From NCBI GenBank assembly GCA_028292315.1, contig JAQGMO010000030.1, positions 1-48,426 on the forward strand: a DNA stretch of 48,426 bases, in the 5' to 3' direction. Position 1 is the first letter of the stretch, and every line of letters starts with the position of its first letter. Source of the DNA: Herminiimonas sp. (GTDB lineage Bacteria > Pseudomonadota > Gammaproteobacteria > Burkholderiales > Burkholderiaceae_D). The translations under genes and the position numbers were made by a program. Below, in pieces: positions 25,383 through 33,818 of this stretch. Below the pieces are notes generated by a model. The model had not been told where the DNA came from and ran no database searches. It saw only the letters and a list, made by a program, of their open reading frames with translations.

Positions 25383-26345
25383 TCAACGACCGGCCGGCTT
25401 CGGCGGCCCTGTCCATTCAAGTTCCGCGCGGTCCCACCGGGCCTGGTTGGCGGCGGCTTCATAACTGCCTTGCAGGAAATCGAGCAGCAGCGCGTCGGGC
25501 GACGGCGCGCGCCGCACATCGTCGTACGGCAGAATAAATTCGCGCAAGGCCGGGTCATAGCGGCCACTGCCGGCAGGTATCGGCGCCGTGCCGAATCCCG
25601 GCGGTTCGGGATAGGAATAGGAATAAAATACCGGATAAGGCACCGCCTCCGCGCCAGGCCAGAATCCGCAGCTACTGCATTCATGCGAATACGCCTCACG
25701 CGTCACCCAGTCGGGGCAATTCGGTACGCCGCCCGGATGTTCCGGCGCCCTGCGGCCCGAAAAGCGGGTGACCGCCAAGTCGAAGCTGCCCCAGAAAAAA
25801 TGCACGGGACTGCACTTCCCGATGAACCGGACGCGAAATTCCTTCATGACCCGGTCCGCCTGCACCAGCGTGCGCCAAAAACGGTTGGCCGCATCGGCAT
25901 CATAGGACGCATGCACATCGTCGCGGTCGAACGGAATCGGGTCGCTAACTTCATTGGGACTTTTGTGGATTGTTATTTCGAAGCCGAGCTGGCGCAAGTT
26001 TGAAAAAACGTCCTGATAAAAATCGGCTACCGTGCGGGGCTGCAGCGCAATTGCCCTGGACGCTCCATCATTTGCAAGGATCAAAAGTCGGTGATCGATG
26101 AAATCGAAATCGATCTGGAACGAGCGTGCCCCATAGGGGATGGGCGAGGTGGTCAGGCCACGTGCGGTGGCGTACAGCGGAACATGCCACGAGTGGTTCA
26201 TCCAGGGCGTTCGGGTCAGCCGGATCTTCCCCACGATCTGGATCCACCGGTGGAGCGTGGCGCAGGTGTCCTTCCATGCTTCGAACGGCAATTCGGGCCA
26301 GTCCGCGCGCACCGGCGAACCGCCTGCAGAACTGGAATCAGCCAA
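25383..26345 (-). CDS. DUF5996 family protein
   Basis: A 320-residue protein of the DUF5996 family, of unknown function. Typical blocks are LPFEAWKDTCATLHRWIQIVG, LTRTPWMNHSWHVPLYATAR, ARSFQIDFDFIDHRLLI and KCSPVHFFWGSFDLAVTRFSG. It is soluble, rich in Trp/His/Phe, and has no export signal. The TTG start at 26345 follows GGGAGAATGCG, giving a good Shine-Dalgarno; the nearby ATG is in another frame. It is next to the alpha/beta hydrolase gene (51-base gap) and probably shares its transcript. Confidence 0.85.
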   Translation of the reverse strand: MADSSSAGGSPVRADWPELPFEAWKDTCATLHRWIQIVGKIRLTRTPWMNHSWHVPLYATARGLTTSPIPYGARSFQIDFDFIDHRLLILANDGASRAIALQPRTVADFYQDVFSNLRQLGFEITIHKSPNEVSDPIPFDRDDVHASYDADAANRFWRTLVQADRVMKEFRVRFIGKCSPVHFFWGSFDLAVTRFSGRRAPEHPGGVPNCPDWVTREAYSHECSSCGFWPGAEAVPYPVFYSYSYPEPPGFGTAPIPAGSGRYDPALREFILPYDDVRRAPSPDALLLDFLQGSYEAAANQARWDRAELEWTGPPKPAGR

Positions 26346-26396
26346 CGCATTCTCCCATCCCGAAGGGAGGTGATCGTCACCGGAAACCGGCCGCCC

Positions 26397-27227
26397 CTAT
26401 TTAAGAAATTCTACCAGCTCCTGATTCACCTGATCCGCATGAGTCCAGATCAGGCCATGCGGTCCGCCCGCCACAGTGATCAAGCGGGCATCCTTCACCC
26501 CCTTTGACAGCGGCAGGCCTGTTGCATCGATCGGCAGAATGCGGTCCGCATCGCCCTGAATCACCAGCAAGGGCACCTCGATCCGGGGGAGATCCCTGCG
26601 GAAGTCGGTCATCCAGGCATTCACGCATTCAAGCGTGCCGCGCGGCGATGCGCCGACCGCGATATTCCAGCCAAACTGCACTACCTGGTCGCTCACGCGC
26701 GTGCCGCGCCAGACATCCAGGTTGTAAAAGTTTGCCAGAAACGCCGAAAGAAAGGCCGGCCGATCCGCCGCGACGTCGTTCTTGATCCGGTCGAATACTG
26801 ATTGGTCGACGCCGCCCGGATTGTCATCGGTTTTTAGCAGGAATGGCGGCACCGGGGCGATGCATACCGCCCTCTTCACACGCTCCGACCCGTAGGTGCT
26901 GAGATAGCGGACCACTTCGCCGTTGCCCATTGAAAATCCGACCAGCGAAATATTGCGCAGGTCCAGTTTTTTGATCAGCTTGTGCAGGTCTCCGACCAAC
27001 GTATCGTAGTCGTAACCCCGGGCGGACTTGCTCGACTGCCCGAATCCCCTGCGATCATAGGTGATGACCCGATGACCGGTATCCATCAGCGCTGCCACCT
27101 GCTTTTCCCAGGAAGCCCCGCTCAGCGGCCAGCCGTGGACCAGGACCACGGGCTTGCCCTTGCCATGATCCTCATAGTACAGATCGACATCATCGGAATT
27201 TTCTTCGCCGACATAAATGTAAGGCAT
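26397..27227 (-). CDS. alpha/beta hydrolase (non-haem chloroperoxidase/esterase-like)
   Basis: A 276-residue cytoplasmic alpha/beta hydrolase. The nucleophile elbow is GFSMGNG with S99, the acid is the Asp of QGDADRILP and the base is the His of GGPHGLIW; the oxyanion-hole motif is HGWPLSG. Sequence style matches the group annotated as non-haem chloroperoxidase or arylesterase, which cleave esters or lactones and can perhydrolyse acids. A textbook AGGAGG-GCTC-ATG start fixes the N terminus at 27227, against an in-frame extension to 27263. It lies in the minus-strand run downstream of the 2-hydroxyacid dehydrogenase. Confidence 0.9.
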   Translation of the reverse strand: MPYIYVGEENSDDVDLYYEDHGKGKPVVLVHGWPLSGASWEKQVAALMDTGHRVITYDRRGFGQSSKSARGYDYDTLVGDLHKLIKKLDLRNISLVGFSMGNGEVVRYLSTYGSERVKRAVCIAPVPPFLLKTDDNPGGVDQSVFDRIKNDVAADRPAFLSAFLANFYNLDVWRGTRVSDQVVQFGWNIAVGASPRGTLECVNAWMTDFRRDLPRIEVPLLVIQGDADRILPIDATGLPLSKGVKDARLITVAGGPHGLIWTHADQVNQELVEFLK

Positions 27228-27360
27228 GAGCCCTCCTTTGTCTGGCCATGACTGGTCAAGCAAAGAATAGAGTGGCCCACCCTGCGATCAGTGCCAAAGG
27301 TCCAACGTCCGATTGAGGTCTATCATATCCAGCGCAATTTGCCGCGCCGCACCGGTGAGC

Positions 27361-27387
27361 CGTCAATACGTCAATACGTCAATACGT
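27361..27387. repeat. 8-bp tandem repeat (CGTCAATA x3) at the lldD-like stop codon
   Basis: Three perfect CGTCAATA units followed by CGT. The first minus-strand unit supplies the Tyr codon and the TGA stop of the dehydrogenase gene, so changes in copy number would not alter the protein. Confidence 0.85.
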
Positions 27388-28524
27388 GCCGGGGACCAGG
27401 ATACTTTTGTCAACATGGTTCACATCGGTGAGCCCGCAAAACGCCATGGTCACTTCCAGGTCCCTGTGGATAATTTCCAGGCATTTCGTGACGCCGCTTT
27501 CGCCCAGTGCGCCCAAACCATATAAAAACGATCGTCCGATATAGGTGCCCCTGGCGCCCAGCGCCAGCGCCCGGATGACATCCTGTCCGGAGCCGATGCC
27601 GCCGTCGAGATGCACTTCGATCCTGTCTCCGACTGCATCGGCAATCGCCGGCAATGCGTAAATCGTCGAAGGCGCGCCATCGAGCTGGCGCCCGCCATGA
27701 TTGGAAACAATGATTGCGTCAGCCCCGCAATCCACGGCGAGGCGGGCATCTTCAGGACACATGATCCCTTTCAGTATCAACTTGCCGTCCCATTGCCGCC
27801 TGATCCATTTCACATCTTCCCATGACAGCGTCGGATCGAACTGCTGCGACACCCAGGTTGCCATGGACGACATGTCCGATACGTTGCTGGTATGTCCGAC
27901 AATATTGCCGAAGGTGCGGCGCTTGGTGCCCAGCATGCCCAGGCACCAGTCAGGCTTCGTCATCAGGTTGAGAATGTTGGGCAGCGTCATTTTCGGCGGC
28001 GTCGACAAACCGTTTTTTATTTCCTTGTGGCGGGTTCCATGGATTTGCAGATCGAGCGTCAGCACCAGCGCCGAACACCTGGCTGCTTTCGCCCGATCCA
28101 TCAGTCGGGTCAGGAAATTCCGGTCCCGCATCACGTACACCTGCAGCCAGAATGGCGCGCTGGTGTTTTCCGCCACATCTTCGATCGAGCACACGCTCAT
28201 GGTGGAAAGCGTAAATGGCACGCCGAATTTTTCCGCTGCCCTGGCGGCCAGTATCTCGCCATCGGCATACTGCATGCCGGCGATGCCGGTCGGCGCAATC
28301 GCCACTGGCATCGCTACTTCCTGGCCCGCCATCCGTGTTCTCAAAGTGCGCCGCTCGATGTTGACGGCGACACGCTGGCGGAATTTCATGCGCTGGAAAT
28401 CGGTGGAGTTGGCGCGGTAAGTCGATTCGGTCCAGGAGCCGGAATCCACATACTCGTAAAACATCTTCGGCACCCGTTTTTTGGCGAGCACGCGCAAGTC
28501 TTCGATACTGGTAACGATAGGCAT
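27379..28524 (-). CDS. FMN-dependent alpha-hydroxy-acid dehydrogenase (LldD/glycolate oxidase family)
   Basis: A 381-residue (betaalpha)8 flavoprotein that oxidises L-2-hydroxy acids such as L-lactate to the 2-oxo acid. The N-terminal FYEYVDSGSWTESTYRAN, the FMN region IAPTGIAGMQYADGE and the catalytic block VSNHGGRQLDGAPST (base His and substrate Arg) are intact, with HLDGGIGSGQDVIRALALGA following. The membrane-loop region (about 180-220) suggests a respiratory-chain-linked dehydrogenase, not an oxidase. It follows the TRAP binding protein gene by 57 bases, suggesting that the transported compound may be a hydroxy acid. No strong Shine-Dalgarno is visible. Confidence 0.9.
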   Translation of the reverse strand: MPIVTSIEDLRVLAKKRVPKMFYEYVDSGSWTESTYRANSTDFQRMKFRQRVAVNIERRTLRTRMAGQEVAMPVAIAPTGIAGMQYADGEILAARAAEKFGVPFTLSTMSVCSIEDVAENTSAPFWLQVYVMRDRNFLTRLMDRAKAARCSALVLTLDLQIHGTRHKEIKNGLSTPPKMTLPNILNLMTKPDWCLGMLGTKRRTFGNIVGHTSNVSDMSSMATWVSQQFDPTLSWEDVKWIRRQWDGKLILKGIMCPEDARLAVDCGADAIIVSNHGGRQLDGAPSTIYALPAIADAVGDRIEVHLDGGIGSGQDVIRALALGARGTYIGRSFLYGLGALGESGVTKCLEIIHRDLEVTMAFCGLTDVNHVDKSILVPGTY

Positions 28525-28581
28525 AGGTTTGCGGAGGGAAGACGCCCCGGGAAGCCGGGGCGGGATGGCGGAAGGGCGAAA

Positions 28582-29568
28582 TTACTGGGCGTTGCGAATC
28601 CGATCGATATTGGCTTTGCCGAATTGCTTTTCAAATTCGACATAGGCCGGCTTCAGGGCATCCACGAATTTGCTCTTGTCGACATTGTCGACCACCTGCA
28701 TGCCGCGCGCGCGCAACTCGCTCACGGCATTTTTTTCCTCGGCGTCGACCTTGGCGCGGCCGGCTTTCGCGCCTTCTTTTGCCGCGTCCAGGAAGATTTT
28801 CTTGTCGGCTTCCGGTAACTTGTCGAATATCGCCTTGTTCATCAAAAACATGGTCGGTGTATAGACATGGCCCGTCAAGGACAGGTGCTTCTGGACCTGG
28901 TCGAACTTGGACGTGGTAATGACGGTCAATGGATTTTCCTGGCCGTCGACCACCCCTTGCTGCAAAGCCATGAACACTTCGCTGAAGCCCATCGGCGTCG
29001 GCGAGATACCGAATGTCCGGTACGCCTGGATGTGGACCGGATTTTCCATCGTGCGCATTTTCAGGCCCTTCAGATCTTCCGGCGCCTTGACCGGGCGCTT
29101 GCTGTTGGTCATGTGGCGGAAGCCGTTCTCGCCCCACGCCATCGCCTTGAATCCGCGGGCGTCGAACTTTTGCAGCATTTCCTGGCCGATCGGGCCGTCA
29201 AGCACCGAACGCGCATGGGCGGCGTCGCGGAACAGGAACGGCACGTCGACAATCTTCACTTCCGGCACAAAACTCGGCAACGCGCCGGTCGAGGCGTAAG
29301 TCAGTTCCTGCGTGCCCAGCTGGACCGCTTCGATCGCCTCGCGCTCGGCACCGGTCGCATTGGCGTAAAAAGTCTGAATCTTGTAGCGGCCGCTGGTGCG
29401 CTTCTCGACTTCCGCGGCAAAGACGTCGATCGCGACGCCGTAGTGTGTATTCTTGGCGAGGGCGGTGCTGATGCGCATCTGGGTTTGCGCCGATGCCGTG
29501 CCCGAAACCAGACCCGCGGTAAGGGCGGACAATGCGACTACCACTGCTTTAAGGTAAATTGATTTCAT
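28582..29568 (-). CDS. TRAP transporter substrate-binding protein (DctP family) without adjacent permease
   Basis: Periplasmic binding protein of 328 residues, signal peptide ending in GTASA before QTQMRIS. It has the canonical ligand arginine in GLKMRTMENP and the usual SPTPMGFSEVFMALQQGVVDGQENP block, so a carboxylate ligand is likely. An AGGAGA site precedes the ATG. No DctQ/DctM gene lies beside it; the nearest unpaired DctQ-DctM genes are at 36951-38769. It leads a minus-strand run into the 2-hydroxyacid dehydrogenase gene and diverges from the amidohydrolase cluster. Confidence 0.93.
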   Translation of the reverse strand: MKSIYLKAVVVALSALTAGLVSGTASAQTQMRISTALAKNTHYGVAIDVFAAEVEKRTSGRYKIQTFYANATGAEREAIEAVQLGTQELTYASTGALPSFVPEVKIVDVPFLFRDAAHARSVLDGPIGQEMLQKFDARGFKAMAWGENGFRHMTNSKRPVKAPEDLKGLKMRTMENPVHIQAYRTFGISPTPMGFSEVFMALQQGVVDGQENPLTVITTSKFDQVQKHLSLTGHVYTPTMFLMNKAIFDKLPEADKKIFLDAAKEGAKAGRAKVDAEEKNAVSELRARGMQVVDNVDKSKFVDALKPAYVEFEKQFGKANIDRIRNAQ

Positions 29569-29884
29569 GCTTGTCTCCTGTATTTTTAATAGAACTGGCG
29601 CTCCCTTGCGGGAGGAACGGGCTGACAGGATACTCCTTGCCAGATTTCAAGCCCTGATTTCGGCACAAGTCTATTTCCGGCGACTGATATTATCAAACGA
29701 CAATTTCTAAAGCTGTCTGCGAAAAAAACTTGGTCATCGCGCCATTGCGGCAATGCAGCATCATGCTGTTCAATTTTTCTTGTGCAAAGCCTAAATAAAA
29801 TTCGGTTGTTGCATTTCGCTGCGCCTTATAGACTTTTTATATCGAGAAATACCCGTTAAAGAATTCATCGAAAGTAAAAGCAAC
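29569..29884. promoter_or_regulatory. divergent regulatory region between dctP-like gene and amidohydrolase cluster
   Basis: This 316-base AT-rich region must hold promoters for both directions. It contains a leader hairpin CTCCC-TTGC-GGGAG at 29601-29614 and the abutting palindromes at 29743-29768. No coding frame is supported. Confidence 0.5.
29743..29768. promoter_or_regulatory. two abutting 13-base palindromes
   Basis: CATTGC-G-GCAATG (29743-29755) is immediately followed by CAGCAT-C-ATGCTG (29756-29768). Each has perfect 6-bp arms about a single central base, and they touch without a gap. Position midway between divergent operons suggests tandem operators. Confidence 0.5.
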
Positions 29885-30826
29885 ATGCTTCGTCCACGTC
29901 CGCATCGAATCCTCGATGCGCATCACCATTTCTGGAATCTGTCGAGCGCGCATTATCCGTGGCTGTCGAGCGCGGTCGATCCGCATTTTTTTCTCGGCGA
30001 TTATGCACCGCTGCGGCGCGAAAATTTTCTGCCTGACGACTATCAGGAGGCGAGCCGCGCCTACTTTGTCGCAGGCACGGTGCATATCGAAGCCGAACGC
30101 GATCGTGACGACCAGGTGGGCGAAACCCGCTGGCTCACGGAATTGCATCGTGCCACCGGCTTGCCGAGCGCGATTGTAGGACATGCCTGGTTCGATCGGC
30201 CCGAATGCGAAGAACGCCTGCTCGCCCATCTCGAATCGCCGCTCATGCGCGGCATCCGCTCGAAGCCGGTCACCGCCGGGAGCCCGCGCGAAATGGAACC
30301 CGGAAAACCGGGCACCATGCAGGATGAAAAATGGCTGCGCGGGTTCGCGCTGCTGGAACGGCATAAGCTGTCCTGGGATTTGCGAGTGCCGTATTGGCAC
30401 TTGGGCGAGGCCGCGGCTGTCGCCCGCGCTTTTCCGGGAACCGCGATCGTGCTCAATCACACCGGTTTCCCCTGGGATCGCAGCCCGGAAGGTCTTGCTG
30501 CATGGCGCGCCGGCATGGAAGCGATCGCCGACTGCCCGAATGTCTGGCTCAAAGTGTCGGAACTCGGCTTGCCGAACGCGCCATGGACAGTCGAAGGGAA
30601 CCGCCAGGTCGTGCGCGAAGCGATCGGCATGTTTGGCATTGAGCGCTGCATGTTCGGCAGTAACTGGCCGGTTTCGACCTTGCGGGCGTCTTATGAAACC
30701 ATCGTCGATGGTCTCGTCACCATTCTGGGCGATCTGCCCGAGAATGATCTCGACCGGTTTTTTTACCGGAACGCCGTCACGTTTTACCGGATCGCTCCCG
30801 GGGCGCTTCGAAACAACATTAATTGA
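29885..30826 (+). CDS. amidohydrolase family protein (L-fuconolactonase/lactonase-like)
   Basis: A 313-residue TIM-barrel metal hydrolase of the amidohydrolase-2 family, which includes L-fucono-1,5-lactonase, 2-pyrone-4,6-dicarboxylate lactonase and decarboxylases. The N-terminal metal motif is ILDAHHHFWN (H13, H15). Other barrel landmarks are VAGTVHIEAE, LNHTGFPWDRS and the C-terminal MFGSNWPVS, whose Asp is replaced by Asn-Trp as in several lactonases. It is the first gene of a plus-strand cluster and probably opens a lactone. The Shine-Dalgarno is weak (AAAG). The next gene's start lies 32 bases after its stop. Confidence 0.88.
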   Translation: MLRPRPHRILDAHHHFWNLSSAHYPWLSSAVDPHFFLGDYAPLRRENFLPDDYQEASRAYFVAGTVHIEAERDRDDQVGETRWLTELHRATGLPSAIVGHAWFDRPECEERLLAHLESPLMRGIRSKPVTAGSPREMEPGKPGTMQDEKWLRGFALLERHKLSWDLRVPYWHLGEAAAVARAFPGTAIVLNHTGFPWDRSPEGLAAWRAGMEAIADCPNVWLKVSELGLPNAPWTVEGNRQVVREAIGMFGIERCMFGSNWPVSTLRASYETIVDGLVTILGDLPENDLDRFFYRNAVTFYRIAPGALRNNIN

Positions 30827-30858
30827 ACGGGCATCAGCCCGCCTTGAAGGAGACTGCA

Positions 30859-31635
30859 TTGAATACCAGAGTAAAAGGCAAGGTTGCCATCGTGACCGGC
30901 GGCGCCGGCGGCATCGGCTCGGCAACCGGGCTGCTATTGTGCGAGGAAGGCGCCAGCGTCGTGCTGGTCGATCGCGATGCCGCGGCGCTGGACGCGGTGG
31001 CGGGCGATATCCGCGGCAAGGTAGCGGGCGCACAGGTATTGACGATCCTGGCCGACGTTTCCCAGGATCCGGAAGCGCGCCGCATCGTGGAAGAAACCCT
31101 CGCAAAATTCGGCCGCATCGATGTCCTCGTGAACAATGCCGGGGTACGCGAGTACTGGAGGCTGGCCGATGCGCCGGCCGAATCCTGGCAAAACATCCTG
31201 GGCGTCAACCTGCTCAGTTATGCCTTCATGGCCAAGGCGGCCCTTCCCGCGCTGCGGCAATCCGGCAAGGGCAGCATTGTGAATCTCTCCTCTACCTATG
31301 GAGTGAGCGGCCGGGCCGGGATGGGTCAATACGACGCAACCAAGGCCGGCATCCTGGCGCTGACCCGGACCCTCGCATTTGAAGAGGCAGACAGCGGCGT
31401 CCGCGTGAACGCGGTCTGTCCAGGCTACACGCTGACGCCCTTCCATGTCCGGCAGGCGGAAAGCAAGGGCCGGACCGGCGACGAACTGCGCAGTGAAAAA
31501 GTGGACGCCTGCCTGATGAAGCGCTGGTCCGACCCGCGCGAAGTGGCGTACCCGATCCTCTGGCTTGCCTCGGACGAAGCGTCCTATATGACCGCAAGCA
31601 CCCTGATGGTCGATGGCGGCCGTCCGGTCGTATAG
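30859..31635 (+). CDS. short-chain dehydrogenase/reductase
   Basis: A 258-residue classical SDR using NAD(P). The cofactor loop is TGGAGGIG (13-20), NNAG is present in LVNNAGVREYW, and the catalytic residues are in NLSSTYGVSGRAGMGQYDATK (Ser, Tyr-x-x-x-Lys). After the active site comes VNAVCPGYTLTPFH. The start is TTG 30859, which has AAGGAGA 6 bases upstream; the frame runs further upstream to another TTG without a site. Asp in VLVDRDAAAL after beta2 favours NAD over NADP. It follows the lactonase-like gene and probably oxidises or reduces the same substrate. Confidence 0.92.
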   Translation: MNTRVKGKVAIVTGGAGGIGSATGLLLCEEGASVVLVDRDAAALDAVAGDIRGKVAGAQVLTILADVSQDPEARRIVEETLAKFGRIDVLVNNAGVREYWRLADAPAESWQNILGVNLLSYAFMAKAALPALRQSGKGSIVNLSSTYGVSGRAGMGQYDATKAGILALTRTLAFEEADSGVRVNAVCPGYTLTPFHVRQAESKGRTGDELRSEKVDACLMKRWSDPREVAYPILWLASDEASYMTASTLMVDGGRPVV

Positions 31636-31667
31636 TTTTCGATCAACGCTGCTTTGTAAAGGTAACC

Positions 31668-32447
31668 ATGTCCGATCTGATCCGGGTTGAGCGTAACGGC
31701 TTCATCGCCAATGTCATACTCAACCGACCTGAAAAAATGAACGCAATGTCGAAGCCGATGTGGCAGGCGCTGGGCGACGCATTCACCGCGCTATCGTCCG
31801 ACACGTCGGTGCGCTGCATCGTGGTGCGCGGCGCCGGTGAGAAAGCCTTTTGTCCTGGCGCCGATATCGCCGAGTTTGAAACTGACCGCTGCAGCAAGGC
31901 ACAGGCCATGGCCTATGGCCGCGTGGTGCATGCGGCCACGACGGCAATGGAGAATTGTCCGCATCCGGTGATTGCGCAGATTCATGGCGTGTGCGTGGGC
32001 GGCGGCCTGGTCATCGCGGCGCTTTGCGATATCCGTATTTGCGGCGAGTCGAGCCGCTTCGGCGTGCCGGTCAAGAATCTCGGACTGGTCGAGGCGTATC
32101 CGGAAATGGCGCCGATGATCCGCCTGACCGGACCCGACGTCGGCCTGGAAATTCTTCTCGAGGGGCGCGTGTTCGGCGCCGTCGAGGCCAAGGAAAAAAG
32201 ATTGGTGACGCGCGTGGTGCCCGATGCAGAGGTCGCGGCCGAAGTCCTGGCTTCAGCGCGGCGGATTGCCGAGGGCGCGCCGCTGGCGGCGCGCTGGCAT
32301 AAGAAATTCGCGCGCCGCCTGGGTGACTCGCGCCCCATCTCCGAAACCGAATATGAAGAATGCTTCGACTGCTTCGACACCGAGGATTTTCAGCGCGGCT
32401 ACAAGGCATTCCTGGCCAAGACCAAACCTGAATTCATCGGCAAATAG
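31668..32447 (+). CDS. enoyl-CoA hydratase/isomerase family protein
   Basis: A 259-residue crotonase-fold protein. The oxyanion hole segments are AGEKAFCPGADIAEFE and IHGVCVGGGLVIAALCDIRI. The position of the second catalytic Glu of typical hydratases is altered near FGVPVKNLGLVEAYPEMA, so hydratase, isomerase, hydrolase or C-C lyase activity are all possible. AAAGGT lies before the ATG and the gene is 32 bases after the SDR. In this cluster it should act on a CoA ester made by the CoA-transferase encoded next. Confidence 0.92.
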   Translation: MSDLIRVERNGFIANVILNRPEKMNAMSKPMWQALGDAFTALSSDTSVRCIVVRGAGEKAFCPGADIAEFETDRCSKAQAMAYGRVVHAATTAMENCPHPVIAQIHGVCVGGGLVIAALCDIRICGESSRFGVPVKNLGLVEAYPEMAPMIRLTGPDVGLEILLEGRVFGAVEAKEKRLVTRVVPDAEVAAEVLASARRIAEGAPLAARWHKKFARRLGDSRPISETEYEECFDCFDTEDFQRGYKAFLAKTKPEFIGK

Positions 32448-32482
32448 CCGATGCCGACATAACTCGAGATAATGGGAAATAT

Positions 32483-33712
32483 ATGAAAAAGAATGCCACC
32501 CACCCAGGCCCGCTGGCCGGCATGCGCGTGCTTGAACTCGCCCAGATCATGGCCGGACCTACCTGCGGCATGATGCTGGCCGACATGGGCGCGGACGTGA
32601 TCAAGGTTGAAAAAATGCCGGGCGGCGACGACTCGCGCGGTTATGGCGAACCGCGGGTCAATGGCGTTTCGGCGGCATTCATGATGTTGAACCGGAACAA
32701 GCGCGGCGTCGCCCTCAATTTGAAACACCCGAAAGGCCGCGATATCTTGAAGCGCATGGTCAAGGACGCCGATGTGCTGATCGAGAACTACCGGCGCGGC
32801 ACACTGGAAAAGCTCGGGGTCGGCTATGATGTCCTGTCCGAGGTCAATCCCGGCCTGATCTACTGCGCGGTTTCCGGCTACGGCCGCGACGGCCCGTTCG
32901 GCGACAAGGCAGGCTTTGACCTGATCGCGCAGGGCTTCTCGGGATTGATGTCGGTCACGGGGGAACCGGGCGGCCCGCCGGCCAAGACCGGCAATTCAAT
33001 CGCCGACATCAATGCCGGCATCCTCAGCGTGGTCGGCATCACCGCCGCCTACGCGCACAAGCAGAAAACCGGCCAGGGCCAGATCGTCGATACCTCGCTG
33101 ATCGAAGCCGCGCTGCAGCAAACTTACTGGCATGCCGCAATTTATTTCGCCAACGGCCAGTCGGTCGGCCCGACCGGTTCGGCGCATCTGCTGACCGCGC
33201 CATACCAGGCATTCCAGACCCGCGACGGCTGGATCAACATTGGCGGCGCGAACCAGTCGAATTGGGAACGCCTGACGGACGTGCTCGGTCATCCCGAGTG
33301 GCGCACCGATCCGCGTTTCGCAACGAATATGGGCCGCATGGATAACCTCGCCGCGCTGACCGCCGAGATGAATGCGGTGCTGGTCACGCGCGGGCGCGAT
33401 GAATGGATCGCCTCGTTCGACGCGGCCGGCGTGCCAGCCGGGCCGGTGCACTCGATCGGCGAAGCGTTGACGCATCCGCAGACGCTGGCGCGCAACATGG
33501 TGGTCGACCTGGTGCATCCGCAAGCCGGGCCAACCAAGGCGCTGGGCTGCCCGATCCACTTTTCCGAAACGCCGACCCAGATCAACCGCCCTGCCCCGAT
33601 GCTCGGCGAGCATACCCGCGAGCTGCTGCGCGAGTATGAATACAGCGAAGAGGAAATCGATGCTTTCCTCGCCGATGGCGTCGTTGAGGAAGCGGCGGCC
33701 GTGGCGGTTTGA
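32483..33712 (+). CDS. class III CoA-transferase (CaiB/BaiF family)
   Basis: A 409-residue family III CoA-transferase that moves CoA between carboxylic acids through an aspartyl-CoA thioester. N-terminal features are GMRVLELAQIMAGPTCGMMLADMGADVIKVEK; the nucleophilic Asp is in KTGNSIADINAGILS. The substrate cannot be read from sequence; relatives use formate/oxalate, succinate, carnitine, mesaconate and benzylsuccinate. It lies in the operon 35 bases after the crotonase gene. A leader GGGAAATAT gives only a weak Shine-Dalgarno. Confidence 0.93.
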   Translation: MKKNATHPGPLAGMRVLELAQIMAGPTCGMMLADMGADVIKVEKMPGGDDSRGYGEPRVNGVSAAFMMLNRNKRGVALNLKHPKGRDILKRMVKDADVLIENYRRGTLEKLGVGYDVLSEVNPGLIYCAVSGYGRDGPFGDKAGFDLIAQGFSGLMSVTGEPGGPPAKTGNSIADINAGILSVVGITAAYAHKQKTGQGQIVDTSLIEAALQQTYWHAAIYFANGQSVGPTGSAHLLTAPYQAFQTRDGWINIGGANQSNWERLTDVLGHPEWRTDPRFATNMGRMDNLAALTAEMNAVLVTRGRDEWIASFDAAGVPAGPVHSIGEALTHPQTLARNMVVDLVHPQAGPTKALGCPIHFSETPTQINRPAPMLGEHTRELLREYEYSEEEIDAFLADGVVEEAAAVAV

Positions 33713-33818
33713 CAGGAATATCCGCAGCGGCTACGGTGCGGTTCAAGTTCAGTTTTAGATTCAGTTTAAACCGGGTCACTTGCATGGACCGGTACTTTTT
33801 ATAGAGGAGTAGAGGAGC

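Noticed and set aside
29837-31105. 422-codon minus-strand frame across the amidohydrolase and SDR genes
   Set aside because: It is antisense to two genes with good motifs; Arg/Pro-rich N terminus typical of shadows.
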